From contig CP136069.1 of NCBI GenBank assembly GCA_032622095.1, positions 163,115,043 through 163,179,042 of the forward strand: a stretch of 64,000 nucleotides of DNA, written 5' to 3'. Each line of letters opens with the position of its first letter. The stretch's first letter is position 1. Below, piece after piece: positions 48,509 to 58,309 of this stretch. The position numbers were made by a program, and so were the translations under genes. Below the pieces are notes generated by a model. The model searched no databases and was not told the DNA's origin. It was given only the letters and a program-made list of their open reading frames with translations. This stretch comes from Siphonodentalium dalli. Lineage: Eukaryota > Mollusca > Scaphopoda > Gadilida > Siphonodentaliidae.

Positions 48509-49010
48509 TTAAAGGTACGGTTGGCCTTGGCGGTGGGTATCCTGTGAAAATATTTCCACCCGTCAAAAACCGCCACAAACAGAACGAACAACAAAATGTA
48601 GACAGACTTTGTCCGTATACAAATAAGAAATATCACATAAACAGTATGTTATTGTCATATTTTTGACCATTGTTATGTAAACAAAAGCATAAAAAGTTAC
48701 TTTTCTGGTGTTTGTTTATATTATGATGGTAAACATAAAGAGCGTTCTTTGTGGGTGAATTCCTGATATGGAACGAATAAAGAGCGTTTGTGCCATTTGT
48801 GTGTGATTAGCCAGCAGCATTGTGTTGTCTTCTGTAACACAATCAGGCTCTTGCTTAGGTAAAATATAGTAAATCTTTATGATAACATGATGTTTACGCG
48901 ATGGTCATGGTATATATGAACGAAACTGTATGCGTTTTAATGTTTTTCTGTTTACGGTGATTGGAACAAATATGAATATTTTCGACAACTAAGGCCTCAC
49001 GTGCCTTTAA
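48509..49010 (+). mobile_element. 502-bp MITE, family A, copy 2
   Basis: TTAAAGGTACG to GTGCCTTTAA, the same length as copy 1 and different at only scattered positions. Immediately downstream, 49011-49095 matches a foldback arm. Confidence 0.8.
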
Positions 49011-49095
49011 CCATGGTGCATCAGCCATGCCAGTACTGAAGAATGCATTTTCCCATCAACCACAACTGGTAATCGATTGCAGGGGGCACGGAGGG
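49011..49095 (-). repeat. Small foldback-arm fragment
   Basis: 'ccatggtgcatcagccatg' through 'catcaaccacaactggta' matches 33700-33780 in the foldback arm with a deletion. Confidence 0.55.
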
Positions 49096-49319
49096 TAATA
49101 CCAACACATTAACTATATAACCTACAATGCAGGGAATATATTTCTTTGTTATAATTTTTTTTAATATTTTATAATAATTTAGAAATATTAAAAACTTGAG
49201 GAAAAACTGTGGGTACCGTATGTACCTCAAACATATTGTAGTATTTCATAATTCGGGAAAAAACTCAACCAGGCCCATGCTATTATTGGCTTCATATATG
49301 TGTTGCTTCTACAATTCAG

Positions 49320-49493
49320 TTTGGACATGTGCCTACATTGATGTCGCTAATGGACAATTTGGATGCAACGGAGAAATATTATATGGTACAGTTTGTCCCT
49401 TAATATGTGTTGAGGGGTATAATAGAAGTGGTGCAACGGCAGTGACATGTCAGAAGAATGGTGTCTATACCCCGACCATTCCAACGTGTGAAA
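49320..49493 (+). CDS. CCP/HYR protein, exon encoding CCP domain 2
   Basis: The acceptor TACAATTCAG ends at 49319. The donor is GAAA/GTGAGT at 49494. Phase 1 in and phase 1 out (174 nt), the symmetric class typical of shuffled CCP modules. The translation starts VWTCAYIDVANGQFGCNGEI, then YGTVCPLICVEGYNRSGATA and VTCQKNGVYTPTIPTCE. Six cysteines are arranged as in a CCP module with an added disulfide. The tryptophan usually found before the last cysteine is replaced by Tyr (NGVYTPTIPTC). The role is extracellular binding by family analogy. Confidence 0.88.
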
Positions 49494-51027
49494 GTGAGTA
49501 CCTACTTTCTGCTAATCCTTAACCTTCTTTATATATTATATATCCGCACAAATACATTCAACTAAGTTCCAGGTTATGTGATATACGCACATACCTGTTC
49601 ACCCGACTGCGTGTGAATATTAGCAATAGAACAAGGCTTACACCCATAGCCAAAGACCTGATTAAAAGATATAATTATTTCAAGTGTAATCTGGTGTAAT
49701 CACTGGGTCAGGAGAAAATTTGCAGACACAAGTCGTTTTGTTTGGTTTTGTTTTGTTTTTTGCAGCACTCTGGTTAACCACCACCTCCTTAGTGCAAAAC
49801 AAATACTATTTTCAGTTCAGGTTTTGGGGCCCACTCCCAAACTATCATTTCAATTGACTTTATCAAGCTTTTCCTGACTGTTCTGTTATGATATACTGTT
49901 CCGTTCCCTCACTCATATGTAATCCATATCCACTATCCACTCTGATCCTATCTTAAATGATCCTACATAGATGCATTTAGAAATCGCCAGTATGAAGCGC
50001 AAAGTTCAACTTGGGTGAACAATTCACAGTACATGTCCAAGCAGATGGCAAAAATATAATGGTATCCGCCTAATTAAGCCTGCTTTTAATTTATATATAT
50101 AAGTTTCTCACGTGTTTAGATATGCACACATTCACATACATGTACAGTACATGAGTAAAATATATGAAGATACAAACATACATGAATATACCAGAATACA
50201 ACATCAATACATGTGATGATTAGCTTGCAAAGATGTCCTAGCCAAAGATTATTGTTGTTGAAAGTTGTTGCTCGTCAGGCCCAGCACATCTACTGAACGG
50301 GCTCAATGTATCAATCGTGATAAATGTACACGAGCGACGTAATGAAACAAAAACAACCCCGGATAAATATGTACATACAAGCGATTACGATAAAAATAAT
50401 ATGAATCGTACGTGACACATTGTGGAGCAATCAAACATGCTGTGCCTCAAATTTGCCTTTTATCGGCGACATAGCGCTGATCATAATTTATGTAACATCA
50501 CGCAGTGATTACGACGGAGATGACATGCCAACTTGACAAGACGTGTCGTGGATTGTGCAATCTTTTCTGGATTCTGGCTCACAAATGCAAAATGACGTCA
50601 GAAATCGTGTGATGACGTCTTCATTTTTCGTTTTCATTAAGCTAACCAAAGAAATTGTCTAATTGAAATGAATAGGACTTAATCACATGTGAATTCTTCG
50701 TAAGTTGTGAATTAGTTACTTTCATTTTCATCGCGAGGCTTCATTCCCAATTCCGCGTGTTTGCAATCTCCACACTGTTGCTAACAGGAAGTCACGTGAT
50801 AATTTCTCCAAAATCCATACCCGCGATCTAAGAAAAATCATTGGTGAATATAGAACAAAATATTTGACGTCATTCACCTGCGCCTGAGGTATAATTCCTG
50901 CTAATTAAATAATAAATGACGTTGTTCACCGCTGAATTTCAAATGTTGCGACATCGGGGCGATATATATCGGTCTTCCGCGATCAACCGAGGAGCAATTA
51001 TTCGCGGTAAAATGGTTCAGAAACACG
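49494..51027. other. Intronic sequence, nothing recognised
   Basis: A T/G-rich run (ttttgtttggttttgttttg) at 49736-49765 precedes an AG, but no open exon of the right phase follows. Simple AT-rich sequence otherwise. Confidence 0.45.
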
Positions 51028-51601
51028 TTAAAGGTACGGGAGACCTTGGTGGCGGGTATGCTGTGAAAATATTTCCAACGGTCAAACATCGCCACAAACA
51101 GAAAGAATATTAAAATGTAGACAGACTTTGTCCGTATACAAATAAGAAATGTCGCATAAACAGTATGTTATTGTCATATGTTTTACCATTGTTATGTAAA
51201 CAAAAGCATACAAGTTACTTTTCTGGTGTTTGTTTATATTATGATAGTAAACATAAAGAGCGTCGTTCTTTGTTGGTGAATTCCTTATATGGAACTAATA
51301 AAGAGCGTTTATGCCATTTGTGTGTGATTAGCCAGTAGCATTGTGCTGTCTTCTGTAACACAATCAGGCTCTTGTTTAGGTAAAATATAGTAGGTATTTA
51401 TGATAACATGCTGTTTACGTGATGGTCATGGTATATATGAACGAAACTGTATGCGTTTTAATCTTTTTCTGTTTACGGTGATTAGAACAAATATGAATAT
51501 TTTCGACAACTAAGGCCTCACGTGCCTTTAATGATTGTCTGTTTACGGTGATTGAAACTAATATGAATATTTTCGACAACTAAGGCCTCCCGTGCCTTTA
51601 A
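51028..51601 (+). mobile_element. 504-bp MITE, family A, copy 3, with duplicated 3' end
   Basis: The full element ends CGTGCCTTTAA at 51531. It is followed by a second copy of its last ~70 bp (51532-51601, 'gtctgtttacggtgattgaa' to CCTTTAA). Confidence 0.8.
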
Positions 51602-52412
51602 GGCTGAAATTGCCAAAAAAAACTGTAAAATATAAAGAACTGGCTATTTACGTAAATGAACGTAATGTCATTGCCTGGTGAGTGAATGTCATTGTCCGGT
51701 GAGTGCACCTCGATTCTCATCTGGTGATTTAAGTTAACACGAAGCCTAGTTAGTATTTTTATTGAGACATAGAGCCCAATCGGTTAAAGTACTGGACCTG
51801 TTCATGCCAACATGTGAAATGCATTGCCACGCATTGAACGCTATGCTTGGCTTCGGCATGAGCTTAGCTTTAATACTATTCACCAATCACAGTAGTTGCG
51901 AACATACACAAACATATACAGACACACCTTTGAATGATAGATTCACCAAACACTTCAACTGTTTTAGGCCAACGTGCTCACTGGTACTTGCATCTAGTAC
52001 GTTTAGTATGTCAATGTCACGTATGTGTTATACAAATCATAACACAATCAAAACAATCACCATATTGGGTAATTACCTTGTAATTAGGTGAACAAAGCCA
52101 AAAGGAACAAATTTTCAAACACTGGAAAGACGGGTGTTCTGTCACTAGCACACACACCCGTGCCCTGTGTATGGAATTTTTACCCCCCACCCAAGGTGTA
52201 ATGATTAACTAAAGAGCACATCACAACGGAATGCAGTACATATACAATGTACACTGAATTGGGGGAAGAAATATTTTATGTTGCTCAAAACTATAATACA
52301 CACTTTACAAACATGAACGATAATGATAAAATTATAAACAAGAACACCACAGTCAGAAATGGTAACGCACTCAAGATCATATAGTATATACCCATAATTG
52401 TAATTATAGAAT
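51602..52412. other. Intronic sequence with possible SINE head (51768-51830)
   Basis: 'gagcccaatcggttaaagt' followed by 'actggacctgttcatgcc' resembles a tRNA-type box A and anticodon arm as found in many SINEs. No box B is recognisable. A tandem 'gtgagtgaatgtcattg' pair lies at 51678-51705. Confidence 0.3.
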
Positions 52413-55400
52413 ACTAGCAGGGTTACCCGGCGTTGCTCAGGTTAATGCGATGAGAAACCCTCTGTATGCTGTGGATATTTGTTGGGGATAGAGAATGCTT
52501 TTGCTTAAAAGTGTTACACGTTTTCTCATAAATGGGATATTTAAATAGCATCATAAAACATGATTATTACAGTCATGGGATATAAGTAGTGGCTCACCTT
52601 GTCAATTGTCATTCTGTTTGTCGCGATTAATCTGTTCCAACAATAATGAAGTATGTATTTTTATACAACTGCGTATACATTATACGTTATAATATGATAC
52701 ATGAACATCACAAACACATTAGTTCGATAAAAGATGATAATTGGGTTTTAAATATTAAGATGTATCAATCAATTTAGTGGGTTGAACTAAGTTCTCGAGG
52801 ACACCTGGCTATACAGATGTTTCAAAAAAAATTCCAGGTGCTCCTCTGTTCATGGTGCTATATATGGCTAAATATTCTCTGTTTAAACGAAATGTTGATG
52901 CGCATAAATATTAGCTACATGTGCCAGACACAGAGCGAGATTTTGAGTTGTTTATGTCAGTCGAGGAATCTGTTATAAAACCCTTGTCAGATGTGCAGTA
53001 TTGGGAGGATCCTGAAAAGTCTTATGCTACTAACTGCATTTTCTTGTATATCAGAAGAAACTATATTCGACTGCACACTGTGACCACTATTTTTGAACAG
53101 GCCTTCCATATCTCTTGACAAATTGTAACTTTTTTGTGGAAACTGTGTTGAATGGAACAGACTCAATTTTATTATAATATATATGCAATCCTCTGACGGT
53201 TCGGGGTCTCTCAGTTTGCACGAATATATGTATCTCTTCAATAGAATGATAAATATACGTTTAATGCTTCTTCTATGAATCTCTTTTTGCTAGCTCATTT
53301 CGTGAATGCCCTGATTGCTATTCCCATATAAATATGACAGTTAGGAAGATATAATTGTTCAAGTGACTTAAGTGGGTCACCATATGTCGGGATTGTGAAA
53401 TGTGAACGTCCAAAACTACTTAAAATGATATGGAGATGGCCTGGGTGACTGTATATAACTTATATGTGGATAAAGGCGAATAGCAATCTTATCAATGAAA
53501 GTGCATATCCGCTCGCCATCCGCGACGCAAACGACACCAAATTTGATTTAATTCATGGTATATCATTAGAGAAAAACGTGTATGAATTCGGTGGAAATTG
53601 GTGCCAAATAAACTTGTACCAGCGTTTGCCTCTTTCGGCATATTGAAACCACTCCCATTAGACTCATGGATGCATGATATACTGGCGATGATTATATATA
53701 TGTTTGGTGTAATCAGCAACTAAACAAATTCTGAGAATAGTTATGACCCATATCTCTCACCCAACCGACACCAATTTGACGTCTTTAAATCACACGATGA
53801 TATTCCTCGTATCATAGAGAAGAATAATATATCAAATAGTTTATTAAATAAATTGTTGATGCAACGCTGACTCGAACAACGCCATATTGCGAAAGTGATT
53901 ATGTATTCGTTTGGTGGAAATCGGCGACAAAACTATTTCACGATATTTTTTTAATTTTGCTGACCTCCCCCTTTTCTTCCCCTGACACCAACAGAGTCAT
54001 TTTAGAATGTTTTTACCCTCACCGTTATCTTCCTTGTAAACAGTTACCCCTCTTAGAACGCATTGGTGTCATCTCGATTGTACCGCGTAAAGTTATATAT
54101 AGAACGCACACAGACAGACAGAAAGACAGACAGACAGACAGCACGATTTGATTTCTTGTATCATTTGAGAAGAACGTCTCTGAATTTGATGGTAATTAGT
54201 ACTAAAAATATTTTGTTTCAGTCTTGGTGACCCTCCCGTCCCTATTTCAGTCTCAAGTTGAACACACTAAGACTCATTAGAGATTAGAGATGCATATATA
54301 TGAAATTGGTGAAAATTGGCGAGTATACAAATTCGTATCAAATTTAAGGTCCCCATATCTCTCACCCATAGGGCACAAATTTGGTGTACCACAGAGAAGA
54401 ATATGTATCAATCTGGTGGACATCGGCACTAAACATATAGATATAATTTGTTGTGTCCCTCTTATCTCTATACACCACTGACTCGAATGGCCCAACTTAT
54501 GACATCCTTAAACCACACGATTATACTCCTGATATCATGGAGATGATTGTTTATAAGTTTGGTGATAATCGGCGACTAAACAATTTTTTTTTATCAAATT
54601 TGATGCCAATCCACACCCCATCTCACAAACAAACAGCACCACTATGGCGTCTTTAAATCACACGATTAGATTCGTCGTATCTTGGATAAGAACGTGCAAT
54701 TTGGTGGAAATTGGCCCAAAAAAATTGAGCATCAATTTTGGTGCCCCTGTCCCTTTCAATGCAACCCTGACTCGAATGAGGCCACATTTGACAGATATAA
54801 GCAACACCATTAGACTCCTCATACCATATGGATGATTTTGTATAAGTGTGGTGGCAATCGGCGACTAAACCAATTATTATCAAATTTAGTGCCCACCCCT
54901 CCCAATATCTCAACCAAAAGACAACAATTTGGCGTTGTTAAAGCGTACAATTTGATTCCTTGTATAATGAAGAAGAATATATATATCAATTTGGTGGTGA
55001 TCGGCGCTAAAATTAGTTTTTCAATTTTGGTGCCCCTCTCCCCTTCCGTGAATCCCTGACTCGAACGACGCCACTTTTAAACCACACCGTTGGTTTTTTC
55101 ATATCATGGGTTTGGCGTTGTTAACTCGCACAATTAGATTCCTTATATCATGAAGAAGAATATATATCAATTTGGTGGAGATCGGTGCTAAAATTAGTTT
55201 TTAAATTTTGGTGCCCCTCTCCCCTTCCGTGCATCACTGACTCGAACGACGCCACTTTTAAACCACACCGTTGGTTTTTTCATATCATGGAGATGATTAT
55301 ATATAAGTTTGGTGGAAATCGGCGACAGAACAAAAATCTGCCCCTCCCCCTTCCTGACACCCCTGACGCAAACTGCGCGAATTTTGCCATATTTAAACCA

Positions 55401-55666
55401 CACCATTAGATTCCTCATATCATGGGGATCATTATATATAAGTTTAGTGACCATCGGCGACATTGTTTTTTCTGCCACCTCCCCCTTTTCTGCCCCTGAC
55501 AACAACGGCGTCACTTTAGAAAATTCTAACCCCGACCATTATCTTTCTCGTAAAAAGCTACTCCTAGTAGATCCCTTTGGCATCATCTAGATGGTCCCCT
55601 GTGAATTTCTATAGAACACAGACAGACAGACAGACAGACAGATATTCGCAAATATAGATATAGATA
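52413..55666 (+). mobile_element. Composite HINE/pearl-like repeat, copy B (complete, 3.25 kb)
   Basis: Starts ACTAGCAGGGTTACCCGG (52413). It has ~950 bp of unique sequence shared with 1690-2622, then alternating ~145-bp half-monomers, an internal CAGA tract at about 54109-54141, further monomers, and a terminal CAGACAGACAGA tract at 55617-55641 with the tail ATTCGCAAATATAGATATAG. A ~180-bp segment is recently duplicated (54932-55110 and 55112-55290). A short frame, 52921-53115, within the unique part is partly preserved in copy A but has indels there, so I do not call it coding. The two CAGA tracts suggest a fusion of two elements that has since moved as one. Confidence 0.7.
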
Positions 55667-57134
55667 AAATATATTGGTTTCACGAATGTCCAACTCATAG
55701 AATTAATCGCCTTGCACTTCTTGACATCCGAATAACAATTGAAATTCCTAACTACATCTTTTACCGAACTCGGACTCCGGGTAGCAGTCCGACTTTTAAT
55801 CCGTCCAAAAATTCTCATTCTATAAATAAAACGCCCATGTAATTAAGAAACAGCAGAACATTATACACGCGGAGCGCGGAACAAACTGAATCAACCGAGT
55901 GCACTAACTTAGATTCCAGCCGAACTTGAGCGAGGCTCGAATTTAATTTAGTGGACGAAGTTAATAAATTTCGTTTAGAATTGCGCCGAATTTTAGATCT
56001 ATTTTTTATCACATGTTCACATTTAACAAGGAAAAACTATTTCTAGACGACTGGGATTAAAAGGGAAAGTAAAGACACCTTCAAGAAAGAAAAAATAGTT
56101 CCATTTCAAATTTGTCTGCATGTGGACAAAATTGTTCAACCACCCTTATCAACCATGGTTATCTTACAGTCATCATTAAATAACCCAATAAATATTGGCT
56201 ATCATAATTATATTCTAGTTAACATAATAATATAGTTCCGGCATTGACATCGATACCATTGCGCTGAGGTCTTACGTCGATAATAAACGTGTTTATTATA
56301 TGCTAAGCTATCAAATAGCAGTATTTTTGCATCGATAAAAACCGTTATCCGTCTAGTGAGATACAAAAATGCATTTGATGAGTGAAAAACCTGGCGTGAC
56401 TAATTTGTTTACCAACCTTGTTAAGCCATTGTCCTGAGGGTTGAACATGTTTCGATATGCCTAGGGTCTATTGGACGAAGGTTCCACATTTTGAGGGTTT
56501 AACAGCTATTCCCAGGTTTAAACAATATGACCGTTCGGTATTTAAGGGTATACTAACACTCACCAGTCCTTATTCAAGACACAAGTTATTGTCTATATAT
56601 GCACAGTTTACGCACATGAGAATGTGATACCGGGTGGTGCATTTTGTTAACGAGCGTGTCTCGTTATATACTGGGTTAATTAGACTACAGACAAATAGAC
56701 CCTTACACGACTGAACCGGCGGACTACTGAACCTTCAGACTTTGGACCACCGAACACACGGTCTAATTGACTATATGTTGTGCTGAGGTATATAAAGCAG
56801 TATGTATTTTACAATGGCCTATAAAATACACAAATGATGGTCACAACAATACCCAGCTGGAGGCATTAGACATGATGGGTGCATTTTGTGTCCGAGATAT
56901 AGAACATTTGACAAAATTCTCCACTTACCAGGGATGTGGCGATTAGATCCCTAAAGTATTTAATTAATATACAAATACTCGCAAAAATATATTATGAAGG
57001 CGGTAAGTGCTTCATAATATATTTTTGCTTCAATATACAAGTGCAGAAACATTGGTGATTTAAATTACGACGGAGATACTGATAGAAGCAGTTGTTATAT
57101 AACACGCAGTGCTTGTACTGTATGCCCTTTTCAG
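55667..57134. other. Intronic sequence with a small perfect hairpin (56981-57028)
   Basis: GCAAAAATATATTATGAAG at 56981-56999 is exactly inverted at 57010-57028 around a 10-nt loop, about 100 bp before the CCP3 exon. No other feature seen. Confidence 0.6.
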
Positions 57135-57335
57135 TGATCACGTGCAGTTCTTTGGATCAAATCACGATCGGAAACGGGATATACTCAACAGCCTCATGTT
57201 CAGACGTCTATAACTACAACAGCAGGTGTTGGCCAACTTGTGACCCGGGATATACACGAAACTACCACAGCATGACAGTATGCGGGAGTAACGGAAGGTG
57301 GGCTCCGGCAGTGGATGCGGAAAACAGCTGCATTG
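57135..57335 (+). CDS. CCP/HYR protein, exon encoding CCP domain 3
   Basis: The acceptor CCCTTTTCAG ends at 57134. The donor is ATTG/GTGAGT at 57336. Phase 1 in and out (201 nt, 66 complete codons). The translation begins ITCSSLDQITIGNGIYSTAS, then CSDVYNYNSRCWPTCDPGYT and VCGSNGRWAPAVDAENSCI. Six cysteines plus the 'C-x3-C-x2-GY' and 'G-x-W' landmarks define a CCP module. It is separated from HYR domain 2 by an intron of only 426 bp, the shortest in the gene. Confidence 0.9.
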
Positions 57336-57761
57336 GTGAGTGGAAACTTCGGAGAAATTTAGCCAAAAATTCATTTGACGGGGAAGACTACCTCTTAGTC
57401 TAACACATTTAGCTTATCCAGATAAAAACAGGATTAGCGAGTGTATATGCAATATTGTAAACGTCACCTGAGTCGCGATCATAGTATACTATATGTATAC
57501 CATAGCTTGTACTGAGTTGAGTACATACAAAAATGCGAATTACTACTGAAATGAATGTTGGGCTTATATATTATAGTATTGGTGCACGTGTGGTTGCTGC
57601 TAAGTCCGACCAGTTTTCTGGTGTATCAGCATCTTTGCAAGATGTAAAACACAACTTCTACATGTACTGTTTAGTATTTTGACACTATTATAGTGACTAA
57701 CTTCCACAGGAGTAAATTTGGTAAATTGAAAGTGTTATCTATTCTGTAATCTCAATTCCAG

Positions 57762-58016
57762 ATACCACTCCGCCTGTCTTTGACAACTGCCCTTCGACTA
57801 TAATAACTATTACTGCAACGTCTGGCCAAGACCGCGCCGAGATCACATGGATTGATGTGACTGCCAGTGACAATTCCGGGTATGCTGGCGTCACTATGGT
57901 ATACGGTCCTTTGAAGAACACATTGGTGACTGATGGAAACTACGTTGTTATGTATGACGCCACTGACGGAGGCGGCAACAAAGCAACTCCGTGTATCTTC
58001 TCCATAGAGGTTGAAG
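57762..58016 (+). CDS. CCP/HYR protein, exon encoding complete HYR domain 2
   Basis: The acceptor CAATTCCAG ends at 57761. The donor is GAAG/GTATTT at 58017. Phase 1 in and out (255 nt, 84 complete codons). The translation opens TTPPVFDNCPSTIITITATS, continues WIDVTASDNSGYAGVTMVYG and closes YDATDGGGNKATPCIFSIEV. This is a canonical hyalin repeat: a PP-x-F-x-x-CP entry, W-x-x-x-x-A-x-DNSG, and a D-x-x-GN-x-x-x-C-x-F terminus. Unlike HYR1 it is not split by an intron, so the two HYR modules have different exon histories. The donor context is weak (GTATTT). Exons further downstream are expected but not recognised before 64000. Confidence 0.9.
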
Positions 58017-58020
58017 GTAT

Positions 58021-58274
58021 TTATAATAACTATTACAGCAACGTCTGGCCAAGACCGCGCCGAGATCACATGGATTGATGTGACTGCCAGTGACAATTCC
58101 GGGTATGTTGGCGTCACTCTGGTATATGGTCCTCTGAAGGACACATTGGTAGCTGATGGAAACTACGTGTTATGTATGACGCCACTGACTCCGTGTATCT
58201 TCTCCATAGAGGTTGAAACTATCAAATACGACATGTTCACAATTTTGTTGCTTATTTTGCTGTACTCTATATAA
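58021..58274 (+). pseudogene. Partial tandem copy of the HYR2 exon, possible alternative last exon
   Basis: A 223-bp-offset copy of 57798-58016 is closely similar over most of its length. It carries a 1-nt deletion and a 20-nt deletion that together restore the frame: the tract between them reads LCMTPLT instead of YDATDGGGNKA. A T-to-A change makes ACAG at 58038, an acceptor-like site in phase 1. The donor is lost and the frame runs on to TAA at 58272-58274 with a hydrophobic end (MFTILLLILLYSI). It may be a dead duplicate or a terminal exon spliced directly from CCP3. The polypyrimidine tract is poor. Confidence 0.6.
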
Positions 58275-58309
58275 CACTGTATAGCAAAATAAGCAATTGT
58301 GAACATGTC
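58230..58309. repeat. 80-bp palindrome after the duplicated exon
   Basis: GACATGTTCACAATT...TGCTTATTTTGCT on the left is mirrored by AGCAAAATAAGCAATTGTGA then ACATGTC on the right, around about 20 nt with 'tactctatataacactgta'. The hydrophobic tail of the possible alternative exon is encoded by its left arm. Confidence 0.8.

Noticed and set aside
52921-53118. Frame starting MPDTERDFELFMSVEESVIK in the composite repeat
   Set aside because: The homologous stretch at about 1930-2110 (minus) has insertions, deletions and stops in this frame, so coding is not conserved between copies.
58017-58038. Possible 22-nt intron joining the HYR2 exon to its tandem copy
   Set aside because: Phases fit, but 22 nt is far below any workable spliceosomal intron. 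Exon choice from CCP3 is the only plausible use of the 58038 AG.
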